Origin: a virus | DNA length: 62,008 nt | Reading direction: 5' to 3' (one strand) | IMG/VR virus record: IMGVR_UViG_3300043419_000785 | Coordinates: 1 to 62,008 of that record | Part shown: positions 41,625 through 49,540 of the stretch, in pieces | Layout: every line of letters starts with the position of its first letter | Position numbering within the stretch: position 1 is the first letter of the stretch | Translations under genes and position numbers: made by a program | The notes under the pieces: generated by a model | What the model saw: only the letters and a program-made list of their open reading frames with translations | The model's database searches: none | Told to the model about the DNA's origin: nothing

Positions 41625-42080
41625 ATGTCAGATTATTTGAATGGTGACCGTCCCGTCCTTATCGCAGAGGGACATCGTTTGGTTGAGGGTGTTCGTGTGA
41701 TGTTGTCACAAGGCGTCCCTGTGTGGCATGGTCAACTCTGGCTTGGCTTGTCCAAGTGGGGTATTGACGCACAGATGGTCGAGGACTTGTTCGAGCATCA
41801 TTACAACGAGGTGTCCGAGGAGGATGCAGAGGATGGTGCATTGACGAGCATGCCGCGGTGCATGCCGTTTGGTGAGTACCTTCGTATCCTTGCGGATGTG
41901 ATTGGTTTGGATGTTGTGATTGGTGATGTATGGGACTACGTGCATGGTCACGTTGACGCATGCGACGACCTTGGTGAGAATTACGACTACGCATTCACGT
42001 GGTTGCTCAACGAACTGGGTACGTTGCTTCCTGAGTTTGACGACCATCTGTTGTTGATGGAATTGGAGGTGGTTGCATGA
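41625..42080 (+). CDS. Unrecognised acidic protein, 151 aa
   Basis: ATG 41625 follows GGAGG. MSDYLNGDRPVLIAEGHRLV begins an acidic protein with Asp/Glu clusters and no known motif. It is the first gene of a six-gene operon ending at 43958. Confidence 0.6.
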   Translation: MSDYLNGDRPVLIAEGHRLVEGVRVMLSQGVPVWHGQLWLGLSKWGIDAQMVEDLFEHHYNEVSEEDAEDGALTSMPRCMPFGEYLRILADVIGLDVVIGDVWDYVHGHVDACDDLGENYDYAFTWLLNELGTLLPEFDDHLLLMELEVVA

Positions 42081-42430
42081 GTATGACAGTGTTGCCCGAC
42101 ATCAAGTCTCGCTTGGTGAAGGGTTCATCGCATATGGCTGGGTTGTTCAGTCGCTGTGCTTTCAGTAATCAGGGTTACTCATTCCAGTGTGACCGAAAGT
42201 GTCCGACGAAGTACAAGCGAGTCTTCGAGTTGACTGACGTACATGAGATGGAGTTGGTGATGACATTGCGTTACGCTATGCCCACTACCATGTTCCTTGT
42301 CACTAGCATCAACTGGGAGGACGACCCAGAGACGTGTTGGCGTGTTGAGTGGGAGAGTTATGGCATGCGGTACCGCATCCAGTTCTTCTACCCTAGATTT
42401 ATTAATATGGAGGTTGAGAGCGATGTCTAA
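42077..42430 (+). CDS. Unrecognised protein, 117 aa
   Basis: The start overlaps the previous stop by 4 bases. It is beta-rich with a Cys pair (QCDRKC) and a C-terminal acidic end. Unrecognised. Confidence 0.6.
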   Translation: MSMTVLPDIKSRLVKGSSHMAGLFSRCAFSNQGYSFQCDRKCPTKYKRVFELTDVHEMELVMTLRYAMPTTMFLVTSINWEDDPETCWRVEWESYGMRYRIQFFYPRFINMEVESDV

Positions 42431-42788
42431 GCATCCTTGTTGGAATATCGGTGCGTCCGAGCGTGCCTTGTTTGGTGCTGTTGATACTGCCATCGGTGAG
42501 CAGTTCATGTGTTGGCAATGTGCAGAGGGGGCTGGTCAGCCCCTGACGCATGAGTCATTTCATGTCATCACAGCACACGACATCGTTGATACTGGACTTT
42601 GGTTCAAGTGCGACAGATGCGGTGATGCGATTGATGAAGACATCCTGCTTGGTGTGGAGCCAGTCTACTCCTTGCCACAGAAGGACATGCCTGAGCAGGA
42701 CGTCGAGCGGTTCATGGAGGAGACTGCGGCAACGCAGTATGCCGACCATGTTGCAGAGTTGAAGGAAAGGGAGAGGTTGGACTTTTGA
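42423..42788 (+). CDS. Cys-rich small protein, 121 aa
   Basis: ATG 42423 (MSKHPCWNIGASERALFGAV) overlaps the previous gene by 8 bases. Two Cys pairs (CWQCAEG and CDRCGDA) suggest a zinc ribbon. The C-terminal 40 residues are a charged helix. Unrecognised. Confidence 0.6.
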   Translation: MSKHPCWNIGASERALFGAVDTAIGEQFMCWQCAEGAGQPLTHESFHVITAHDIVDTGLWFKCDRCGDAIDEDILLGVEPVYSLPQKDMPEQDVERFMEETAATQYADHVAELKERERLDF

Positions 42789-43042
42789 AGAAGTTGAATT
42801 ATGTGGAATTGGATAACTGCCGTGAGCAGTATGCCGTCATCAACATCGTGACAGGAAAGGCTGATTCGTACGAACGGCACACGACTGCGGAGGCATCTGC
42901 ACGAAGAAGATCGCATTGCGGTCACACTCAGGTGGTCATTGACCTGCACACTGGTCGCATCACTGACGTGTTCGGAGCAGACTCACGCTTGACCGTGGGC
43001 ATCATGGGCGTACGCTTCGAGGAGTATCTTGACAATGAGTGA
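42785..43042 (+). CDS. Unrecognised protein, 85 aa
   Basis: A TTG start at 42785 overlaps the previous stop, with GGGAGAGG upstream. It is an alpha/beta protein with His/Arg-rich stretches. Unrecognised. Confidence 0.5.
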   Translation: MKKLNYVELDNCREQYAVINIVTGKADSYERHTTAEASARRRSHCGHTQVVIDLHTGRITDVFGADSRLTVGIMGVRFEEYLDNE

Positions 43043-43247
43043 CAAACGCTATGACGGATGCATCACCGTCGACAAGACTGCGAAGACTGTTCAGATTTAC
43101 CGTTATGTGAGTTACAGCAACGGTCAGAACAATCTGCTCGACAACAGCACACACAAGTTCGACACCGTCGAAGACGCCATGCAGTTCGCAGAGCGAATGC
43201 ACGGGCACTACAAGAAAGACGGCGTGAGTCTGGTCGTAACCGACTAG
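43035..43247 (+). CDS. Unrecognised small protein, 70 aa
   Basis: ATG 43035 (MSDKRYDGCITVDKTAKTVQ) follows GAGGAG. It is a small beta-rich protein with no motif seen. Confidence 0.55.
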   Translation: MSDKRYDGCITVDKTAKTVQIYRYVSYSNGQNNLLDNSTHKFDTVEDAMQFAERMHGHYKKDGVSLVVTD

Positions 43248-43260
43248 GCACGATGCCCTG

Positions 43261-43283
43261 CTGGTGGGGCGAAACACCAGCAC
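43261..43283 (+). other. Stem-loop before the last gene of the operon
   Basis: GCTGGTG-GGGCGAAA-CACCAGC lies between two genes, just upstream of AGGAGG. It has no T-run, so it may mark an mRNA processing or stability site. Confidence 0.5.
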
Positions 43284-43295
43284 AGGAGGTTTAGA

Positions 43296-43958
43296 ATGTT
43301 AGTTATCAGTTATGTGTATCGTGACCACGACGATAAGCTCGTCCTCGACAAGAAGCCCGTTTGTGCAATCGACAGCAAGACAATGCTTCATGACCTGCGT
43401 ACGGCATTGACCACGCTTGATTGGCACTCAATGTCTTGTGCCCTCACCACTGAGGACGCTGAACGCACCATCGAAGAGCATGTCAACCCATACACCCATG
43501 CGGCGTTCCTGCACAGTGCAAGCATCAATGGCTACCTGCAACAAGAGGCATATGCGTGGTTGCACTTGAATACAGCCTGGACTTTTGGCGACATCATCCC
43601 CGAGTTCGAGGCATGCGTCGAGCGTGAGGGATGCATCAGCACAGAATTGGTGATGGACACGATTCGCATGTGTATCGGTCTCCGTTGCAACAAGACGCTC
43701 GTGCAAGTGCAAGAGCAGTTCTACGAAGTCGATGACACCGAGTGGAGGCGTGACTACTTGATTGCCATCGAACGCATGGACGGACAACGCATCTCGTTCC
43801 GCTTCGAGTGTGGTGAATACGAGAATCGTGTGAAAGAAATCGAAGTACGTGCACGTGAGAGCGGAGACTGCAACCGTAGTGTTCACCGCTTCCCATTGCA
43901 GTCCCTGAGCGTACACCAACTGCGGGATCTTGGCGGGTTCGCATACAAACTCGACTAG
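43296..43958 (+). CDS. Unrecognised protein, 220 aa
   Basis: ATG 43296 follows AGGAGG. The protein is mixed alpha/beta with several cysteines and histidines in the N-terminal half and a basic, Arg-rich segment near 180-200. Unrecognised. It is the last gene of the operon. Confidence 0.6.
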   Translation: MLVISYVYRDHDDKLVLDKKPVCAIDSKTMLHDLRTALTTLDWHSMSCALTTEDAERTIEEHVNPYTHAAFLHSASINGYLQQEAYAWLHLNTAWTFGDIIPEFEACVEREGCISTELVMDTIRMCIGLRCNKTLVQVQEQFYEVDDTEWRRDYLIAIERMDGQRISFRFECGEYENRVKEIEVRARESGDCNRSVHRFPLQSLSVHQLRDLGGFAYKLD

Positions 43959-43960
43959 GC

Positions 43961-43987
43961 AGAGGGGCGAAAGCCCCTCTTTTTTTT
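43961..43987 (+). terminator. GAAA-loop terminator of the six-gene operon
   Basis: AGAGGGGC-GAAA-GCCCCTCT then seven T. Confidence 0.9.
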
Positions 43988-44009
43988 GGTTGTCAAAAGC
44001 ATCACACAC

Positions 44010-44040
44010 ACCCGCAGGTACAGCTCTGATTCTAGTTGCC
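44010..44040 (+). promoter_or_regulatory. Degenerate tenth cassette element
   Basis: CCGCAGGTA and TAGTTG are kept at nearly the usual spacing, but CCACGCTAG and the leader stem are missing. It may be a decayed copy. Confidence 0.4.
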
Positions 44041-44116
44041 GGCTGTTGCAGTTGTGTGGTTTAGTGCAAGATTGTGTTTTGGACACAACAAGTCATTTGA
44101 TTGAAGGAGTAAAGGA

Positions 44117-44251
44117 TTGTTACATTTATTGCACCAGTTGATAGCCATCGCTATCATCTTGTTTTTCTTGTCGGGCGTTCTCGTTACCATCTACCATGTG
44201 GGACGGGGAGTGGTTGAATTCATTGTTGTTGCATCGAGGATATTGAAATGA
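44117..44251 (+). CDS. 44-aa single-pass membrane peptide
   Basis: A TTG start at 44117 follows AAGGAG, and the stop overlaps the next ATG (ATGA). Residues 4-27 (LLHQLIAIAIILFFLSGVLV) are a hydrophobic helix, followed by a short basic C-terminus (VASRILK). It is a small membrane peptide like those in cassettes 1 and 3. Unrecognised. Confidence 0.6.
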   Translation: MLHLLHQLIAIAIILFFLSGVLVTIYHVGRGVVEFIVVASRILK

Positions 44252-44691
44252 CACGTAGTGATGCTGATGCAGTAGTGCATCTATTGATGAGCGAGTGGTC
44301 GAAGAACGCAGAGCCAGACCTGCAGCCTAAGTGGAATAAAGTCGCACCATTCATTTGGAAAAGCCCTAACGAGGTATACAAGTGCACGCTCAACTGGCTT
44401 GAATGGGACTTGTCGATTGTTACCTTTGATGTACCTAAGTCAATCAAGGGACTTGATGTCAATCGTGTACCTAACAGTCAGCACATCGTGCTGGTTGAAG
44501 ATTTGTTGACAGAGGACGGAAATCCTATCATCGTTCATGCTCAGGTCGCACAAACTAAGTACCCAGAGCAAAAACATGTACCTCTGTCCGCACCAGAAAT
44601 TTGCGATTCGTTCTTGGCTGGCGAGTGGACACCCTGGTGGACGTGCCGATGTTGCCATATGCGTAAACAACTACGCATCAAGCCGCAATGA
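44248..44691 (+). CDS. Unrecognised protein, 147 aa
   Basis: The start overlaps the membrane-peptide stop. It is an alpha/beta protein with a Trp/Cys-rich C-terminus (WTPWWTCRCCHMRKQLRIK), possibly a small zinc site. Unrecognised. Confidence 0.6.
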   Translation: MTRSDADAVVHLLMSEWSKNAEPDLQPKWNKVAPFIWKSPNEVYKCTLNWLEWDLSIVTFDVPKSIKGLDVNRVPNSQHIVLVEDLLTEDGNPIIVHAQVAQTKYPEQKHVPLSAPEICDSFLAGEWTPWWTCRCCHMRKQLRIKPQ

Positions 44692-45197
44692 CATACTACA
44701 GAGTCACGTCTGGATACAAAACAGAGTGGTTCATTGATAAGGAACATGCCCATTCAGTTGCTACTGAGTGGGCGCGCTCTGCTGTCATAGACAAACAAAC
44801 AACCACCGTGGCTGTAGATGCTTACGTTATCAGCATGCGTTCCACTGAACGGCTCCTAGCTGCCCTAAATGGGCAACATCCAGCCCGGCGTCATTACATG
44901 ATTGGCATCGACAACGGTGTCATTACTGTTGAACAGAAATGGAAACGCAAGCGACAGAAGATCCACCTCGACCCCATCACGTCATACGCACATCCAACAC
45001 ACATACACGCTGATTGGATTGCTACAGTGCACGCAAACACGGAGATTGAGGACTTATTCAGGCGCGCTCCTGACCACAAGGCATGCTACATGGCATGCAA
45101 TATCGCCCAGGTTCACACATCTGCCAAAGGATACAAACTTACCCTGGGATTATGCCGATATTGCTGGGATTGGGTGCATTCAGTAAAGCGTAAATGA
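44688..45197 (+). CDS. Unrecognised basic protein, 169 aa
   Basis: The start overlaps the previous stop by 4 bases. It is basic, with KWKRKRQKIHLDPITSYAHP in the middle and four Cys in the last 45 residues (CYMAC and CRYC), probably a zinc ribbon. DNA or RNA binding is inferred only from charge. Confidence 0.6.
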   Translation: MTYYRVTSGYKTEWFIDKEHAHSVATEWARSAVIDKQTTTVAVDAYVISMRSTERLLAALNGQHPARRHYMIGIDNGVITVEQKWKRKRQKIHLDPITSYAHPTHIHADWIATVHANTEIEDLFRRAPDHKACYMACNIAQVHTSAKGYKLTLGLCRYCWDWVHSVKRK

Positions 45198-45216
45198 CGG
45201 CGTAGATAAAAGTATT

Positions 45217-45245
45217 TTGCTACGCACACTAGATTGGCGTAAGAT
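45217..45245 (+). promoter_or_regulatory. Candidate promoter of the replication module
   Basis: TTGCTA (45217-45222), a 17-base spacer and TAAGAT (45240-45245) resemble a sigma-70 promoter 129 bases upstream of the VRR-NUC gene. Confidence 0.45.
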
Positions 45246-45270
45246 GAACTACTACGCCAGTAGAAATAAC

Positions 45271-45304
45271 AGCAGCCCCACCCGGAGTACTAGGTGGAGC
45301 TGCT
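45271..45304 (+). other. Leader stem-loop of the replication module
   Basis: AGCAGCCCCACC faces GGTGGAGCTGCT with one mismatch around CGGAGTACTA. No T-run follows, so an attenuator or stability element is more likely than a terminator. Confidence 0.5.
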
Positions 45305-45373
45305 GCAAGGAACAAGAGGAGGTTTGAATCGTTCAGGGCAGATTCAACATAATCATACCACACGAGGTGGGTC

Positions 45374-45781
45374 ATGAAAGAAGAGTCTGCACTGCAACTA
45401 CTCGTCAAGAACACACTTGGTTTTCTTGGCTACACAGTCATTGAGACAGGCAAAGCAAGACGTAAAGTCCAATGTCCACGGTGCAAAAACATGCACTACC
45501 CCACAGGGTGGCAAGGAAACACGCTTGGTTGTCCTGACCTCTACATACATTGCCCACACTGGAAGATGCCAGTTGCCATAGCAGTCGAACTCAAGACTGC
45601 AAAGGGCGCTGTCCGTTCTGAACAGAAGGCAATGGCAGACCAGAAGATGACTGTTATATGCCGAAGCGTTACACAAGTGATTGAAACCGTACTGGAGTAC
45701 GAAAAGCTGTACGGAGAATCCGTTCAGTGCGACCGTCTAGAAAGGTTTATTGCCCGTAATGAAGTTTCCTGCAAACTATAA
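45374..45781 (+). CDS. VRR-NUC nuclease, 135 aa
   Basis: The catalytic core GCPDLYIH (Asp55), AVELKTAKGAV (Glu72, Lys74) and EQKAM (Gln84) matches the VRR-NUC branch of PD-(D/E)xK nucleases, which process branched or flapped DNA. An added CPRCKNMHYPTGW insertion suggests a zinc ribbon. It starts the recombination-replication block. Confidence 0.85.
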   Translation: MKEESALQLLVKNTLGFLGYTVIETGKARRKVQCPRCKNMHYPTGWQGNTLGCPDLYIHCPHWKMPVAIAVELKTAKGAVRSEQKAMADQKMTVICRSVTQVIETVLEYEKLYGESVQCDRLERFIARNEVSCKL

Positions 45782-46427
45782 CTACATCGTTCCAGATGAC
45801 CACCGAGCGTTGGTCTACTATGCATCCGCTGACAACGACAGCGTGCTTGCCGTTGAAACTGTCAACCATCGTGCTATCGTCTTGGCTAACACACCAGAGG
45901 AAGTCCTTGAAGTCGCCAAGCAGTTCAGCGATGACTCTTACACTGCTGGCGTAACAACATGGCACACACTCAGCGTTGATTGGCGAATGGCTATCTACAA
46001 TGGCGAACTCGTACTCATCAAGGGCGGTTTGACATGGCAAGCGACTGGGCTGACAGAAGCACCTGCACATGACGCATCTCTTGTTTGTGACCCATACACC
46101 TGGGCATATGTCGTCAAGGTTGGCGATGCTTACGTTGAACGTGACGGCGGTGTTGTTATTGGTGCTACACCTGCTGACCTTATGGTGCAGCTCGAAGGAT
46201 TCGACGTTGGTTCACTAGCCGAAGTCGGCAATGACGTTGTTGCAATCCCTCTGCTTCAACTAGCCAACAGCCAAGTGACCGCCATGTATCGTGGACAACT
46301 GCATGATGTAGCACAAGTCATGATGCGTAACACAGCATTCCTGATGGATCTTGTGAAGAACACTAGCCCAGCAGATGCTGTTGACCCTGAGCAGAACATT
46401 ATCAACAAGTTGGAGGAGACCGAATGA
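45759..46427 (+). CDS. Unrecognised protein, 222 aa
   Basis: ATG 45759 (MKFPANYNYIVPDDHRALVY) overlaps the nuclease gene; a TTG at 45750 is an alternative start. The sequence shows two similar alpha/beta halves. No motif is identified. It sits between a nuclease and a possible annealing protein, so a recombination role is possible. Confidence 0.55.
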   Translation: MKFPANYNYIVPDDHRALVYYASADNDSVLAVETVNHRAIVLANTPEEVLEVAKQFSDDSYTAGVTTWHTLSVDWRMAIYNGELVLIKGGLTWQATGLTEAPAHDASLVCDPYTWAYVVKVGDAYVERDGGVVIGATPADLMVQLEGFDVGSLAEVGNDVVAIPLLQLANSQVTAMYRGQLHDVAQVMMRNTAFLMDLVKNTSPADAVDPEQNIINKLEETE

Positions 46428-47047
46428 AGATAGAAGACCATCTCATTAAGATGAAAGGGGGCAAGCTTTATGCCCCCGTGTATGTTCGCATCGCATTGTT
46501 TCGTGAAGACCATCCAGTCGCTGACGGATGGGGCATCAATGCTGAGGTCATCAGCACTGATGAAACATCGTGCTTGTCACGTGCTGAGATTGTTGACCCA
46601 CAAGGTCGTGTCGTAGCAACTGGACACAAGCGTGAGCACAAGTCGCACTTCCCAGACTTTGAAGAGAAGAGTCTCACAGGCGCGGTTGGTCGTGCCCTGC
46701 TTATGGCTGGCTACGGCACACAGTACGCTCTTGACGAGTTGGACGAAGGAGAACGCATTGTGGATACACCTATCCCAGCACCAGCACAGGTAAAGGCACA
46801 GCCTACTGTGGAGAAGGCACCAAACCCATTCATTCAGCAGTGCCGGCGCCTATGGGGCGTTGACATCACCACCGAGGATTGCAAGGCAATCTTCACACGA
46901 GCCTGGCCAACAAGCACGGCAAATGCGGAGTCACTTGCAGCCGCAGCAACAGTACTTGGAAGTTATGCCGATGCAGAGGAAGCAGAGGCTGACTTGTTCA
47001 TGGAGAACGCACCTGAAATGGGGCAAGCCCCGGGAGTAACATCATAA
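46424..47047 (+). CDS. Possible Rad52-like single-strand annealing protein, 207 aa
   Basis: Residues 15-110 contain YAPVYVRIALFREDHPVADG, then EIVDPQGRVVATGHKREH and EEKSLTGAVGRALLMAGYGT. This arrangement resembles the core of Rad52-like and related phage annealing proteins, and the C-terminal third is a separate acidic helical part. The neighbours (VRR-NUC, Gp157-like) support a recombination role. The family call needs a profile search. Confidence 0.45.
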   Translation: MKIEDHLIKMKGGKLYAPVYVRIALFREDHPVADGWGINAEVISTDETSCLSRAEIVDPQGRVVATGHKREHKSHFPDFEEKSLTGAVGRALLMAGYGTQYALDELDEGERIVDTPIPAPAQVKAQPTVEKAPNPFIQQCRRLWGVDITTEDCKAIFTRAWPTSTANAESLAAAATVLGSYADAEEAEADLFMENAPEMGQAPGVTS

Positions 47048-47622
47048 TGGCAACTGTAGTTGAAGACGATTGGATTATCGACACCGAAACAGGTGAGGTA
47101 ATCGGTATTGAGGGATGGCAAATCGAAGGCGCTGTGGAGTCCGAAAAGGAACTCTGGACTCTACAAAAGCGGATGCTTGAGACAGACGCTAAGATTTCCG
47201 CCGAACGCATGATGATGAAGTCCATCATCGCCAACTGCGAACAGCGCATCAAACGCCTTGAGTCACGCCAGAAGTGGCTCGATCTCCGCTACGGCGTCAG
47301 TGCAGCTGCAACAGCGAAGTCATTGTTGCTTAAGGGTAGCAAGACTTACACGTCTCCGTACGGAAAGATTGCATTCCGCACGACAAAGGACAAGATTGTC
47401 ATTGATGACCAAGAGGCGTTCTCCAAGTGGGCATCACAGCATTGCCCTGAAGCACTCAAGCAATCTGTTTTGGTCAGCAAGTTGCCAAAGGAGCAGGTTG
47501 ACCGATGGTTGAACATCGAAGAGTTCATGCCAAAGGGAATACACATTGAACCCGGTGGCGAGTCTGTAACATTTGTTGGCATCACAAAGGATGAACCAAA
47601 TGAGCGACCTGAACAAGATTAG
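47047..47622 (+). CDS. Siphovirus Gp157-like protein, 191 aa
   Basis: A long N-terminal coiled coil (residues about 32-80) is followed by SPYGKIAFRTTKDKIVIDDQ and a C-terminal domain, the layout of Gp157-type phage proteins. The family is usually beside annealing proteins, as here, and is poorly understood. The start shares the A of the previous TAA (TAATG). Confidence 0.65.
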   Translation: MATVVEDDWIIDTETGEVIGIEGWQIEGAVESEKELWTLQKRMLETDAKISAERMMMKSIIANCEQRIKRLESRQKWLDLRYGVSAAATAKSLLLKGSKTYTSPYGKIAFRTTKDKIVIDDQEAFSKWASQHCPEALKQSVLVSKLPKEQVDRWLNIEEFMPKGIHIEPGGESVTFVGITKDEPNERPEQD

Positions 47623-48163
47623 GGATTTCCCCGAAGGCGTTCACGGTACACCTACAGGCTTAGCGTTTACAGGAGATCTCCCATTTGACCAATGGGAGAT
47701 ACTCATGAACCGTCTATACACCATGAACGGAGCGATACAGTGGATGCTCGGCGATGCATTGAACTACGGTAGCCCACGCTACGGTGAGAAGTATAGCCAG
47801 GCATTGGAAAGCACCAAGCTAACTTACAGTGCACTCGCCAACTTCTCGTGGGTTGCACGTGCTGTACCACCAGAGAACAGGAATCCAAACCTGTCATGGA
47901 CACATCATCGGGCTGTAAGCAAACTTGACCATGAAGATCAACGACGACTGCTTGATGAAGCAGAAAGAAAGGAGTGGACAGCAGACACATTGACAGAGAT
48001 TGTGAGAGGCACACCAGTGACAGAGAAGAGCATCTCGGACAGCGTACCTATCCCCGTAGGGCTTAGTGCGACTGTAGCCAACGAGATTCTTGACACAGCT
48101 GCATGCTTACTCACGAACGATGTGAAACTGTGTGCCTACTGTCCGTATCACAGGAACAAATGA
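47600..48163 (+). CDS. Unrecognised phage protein with GDALNYG motif, 187 aa
   Basis: ATG 47600 follows AAAGG and lies inside the end of the Gp157-like gene. Motifs WMLGDALNYGSPRYGEKYSQ, then FSWVARAVP and LSWTHHRAVSKL with LLDEAERKEW, recur in phage and mobile-element proteins of unknown role. It is helical and partly ParB-like in feel, but I cannot assign it. Four Cys/His near the end (CAYCPYH) could bind metal. Confidence 0.55.
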   Translation: MSDLNKIRDFPEGVHGTPTGLAFTGDLPFDQWEILMNRLYTMNGAIQWMLGDALNYGSPRYGEKYSQALESTKLTYSALANFSWVARAVPPENRNPNLSWTHHRAVSKLDHEDQRRLLDEAERKEWTADTLTEIVRGTPVTEKSISDSVPIPVGLSATVANEILDTAACLLTNDVKLCAYCPYHRNK

Positions 48164-48984
48164 TTGGATTATTTCAGGGCAGTCTAATCAACAAGAAGCG
48201 ATTGAACAAGGGGTTTGTGGTGCTACACCATGAACTCCTTACTTGTCTCAAAGACTTTACTGCAAGCGAATGGATGGTTTTAACATGCCTGTCACTTCAC
48301 GCTGACGAGACAGGCTTCAGTTGCCCTTCAATTGCCCGCATAGCCGAGGAAACTGGCATCAGTAGCAGATTAGTCAGCCAGTGCATTAAAAGTCTCTCTA
48401 CAGCCGCCACACGGGCTTACATCGTGCTTCGTGTTGAACAGAGACACGCCATTTCGGGACGGCAGACCAGCAATGGATACGTCATATTGCCCGATGGTTT
48501 TAGTACACCAACAGAGGGGGAGGGTGCAGAAATCGACAGGGGGGAGGGTGCAGAAATCGACACCCCCATTACATTGAAGAATATACATAAAGAAGAATAT
48601 ATACCCCCTATAGCCCCCCAGAGGGGGGCACGCAAACGAACCATCAAGTTACCTAGCCTTGATGACCCAGCGAGGGGATTGTTCATTGCTTACCGTGAGG
48701 TATTCATGGATGCAGCCAAAGCAGAACTGTTCACCCTGGGTGAATGGCAGGGAGTACACATTGCTTTGCGACAGATGGTGCACCACGGTGTGTCCGAAAC
48801 GGAAGTTGCGGCTAGGGCACGATGCTTGATTGGCAAATGGCAAAAGCCACACATGGTTACTTTGCACGCCTTGTGGAAACATTGGGGCACAGCCGACCCA
48901 AGTAGTGCATCGTTTGGCACAACTTCTTTGAATCAGGCAGACAGAGTGTTTAGCACTCTGGACAAATTGTTTGGCGAAGGATAA
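48160..48984 (+). CDS. Replication initiator with winged helix, 274 aa
   Basis: ATG 48160 overlaps the previous stop (ATGA). Residues 25-85 form a winged helix-turn-helix (FTASEWMVLTCLSLHADETG, then EETGISSRLVSQCIKSL). The middle encodes two repeats of GEGAEID, which are the DNA iterons themselves. The C-terminal 90 residues are helical and may bind the helicase loader. In lambda, gene O carries the origin inside itself and is followed by P, and here a possible loader and DnaB follow. The function is inferred from the domain, the iterons and the order. Confidence 0.75.
   Translation: MIGLFQGSLINKKRLNKGFVVLHHELLTCLKDFTASEWMVLTCLSLHADETGFSCPSIARIAEETGISSRLVSQCIKSLSTAATRAYIVLRVEQRHAISGRQTSNGYVILPDGFSTPTEGEGAEIDRGEGAEIDTPITLKNIHKEEYIPPIAPQRGARKRTIKLPSLDDPARGLFIAYREVFMDAAKAELFTLGEWQGVHIALRQMVHHGVSETEVAARARCLIGKWQKPHMVTLHALWKHWGTADPSSASFGTTSLNQADRVFSTLDKLFGEG
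48516..48630 (+). other. Predicted origin of replication inside the initiator gene
   Basis: Two direct repeats of 23 bases (48516-48538 and 48540-48562) share GGGGGAGGGTGCAGAAATCG and continue ACA. An AT-rich tract follows (about 48568-48603), then a perfect CCCCCC-AGA-GGGGGG hairpin (48614-48628). Iterons plus an AT-rich tract inside the initiator gene match the lambda ori plan. Confidence 0.7.
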
Positions 48985-49003
48985 AAAGGACTGGAGGTTT
49001 GAA

Positions 49004-49540
49004 ATGAATAGACAGGTGTTTGCTGGTGTGTGCAGTGTGTTGAGTACGCTGCCATCTAACGTGCCTTGGACAGATGACGTAGCGACAACGTACGCCATTG
49101 CCATGAAGGGCTGGGATGATGCTGTTGTAGGGCTGGTTGCACGGCATGTGTTGTTCAACTGTGAATGGCGCCCTACCGTTGCTCAACTGCGTACGATTGC
49201 CATTCAGTTGGTCGCTCCGAACATTAATGCTCACACAATCCACAACATAGTGAGTCGGATTATTCTGCACGCATACACTAGTGAAGAGCGTGACAAAGAA
49301 CTGGATGAGGAGATGGAAGCAGGGACGTTGCCTCCATATACGAGGCAGATCATTGACCGTGCTGGTGGCTGGAAGTTTCTAGGCTCTCGTTCAACTGAGT
49401 ACAATCTTCAGTTCATTCAGGACTTCATTAAGGATAACTGGTCGTCATATCAGTTAGACTCGTTGATTACTGCTCCTCCACAAAGCCCTGAACTTTTGGA
49501 GGAAGGGACGACCATGGTCAAGGCGTTGCTAGAAAAATGA
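49004..49540 (+). CDS. Possible helicase loader, 178 aa
   Basis: ATG 49004 (MNRQVFAGVCSVLSTLPSNV) follows GGAGG. A small helical N-terminal domain with CEWRPTVAQLRTIAIQLV is followed by an extended acidic region, similar to the G39P-type loaders that bring DnaB to the initiator. It lies between the initiator and dnaB (4-base overlap). Motif support is moderate. Confidence 0.55.
   Translation: MNRQVFAGVCSVLSTLPSNVPWTDDVATTYAIAMKGWDDAVVGLVARHVLFNCEWRPTVAQLRTIAIQLVAPNINAHTIHNIVSRIILHAYTSEERDKELDEEMEAGTLPPYTRQIIDRAGGWKFLGSRSTEYNLQFIQDFIKDNWSSYQLDSLITAPPQSPELLEEGTTMVKALLEK

Noticed and set aside
45331-45375. A 17-codon TTG-started leader peptide before the VRR-NUC gene
   Set aside because: The ribosome site would be too close to the start, and short frames like this are common by chance.
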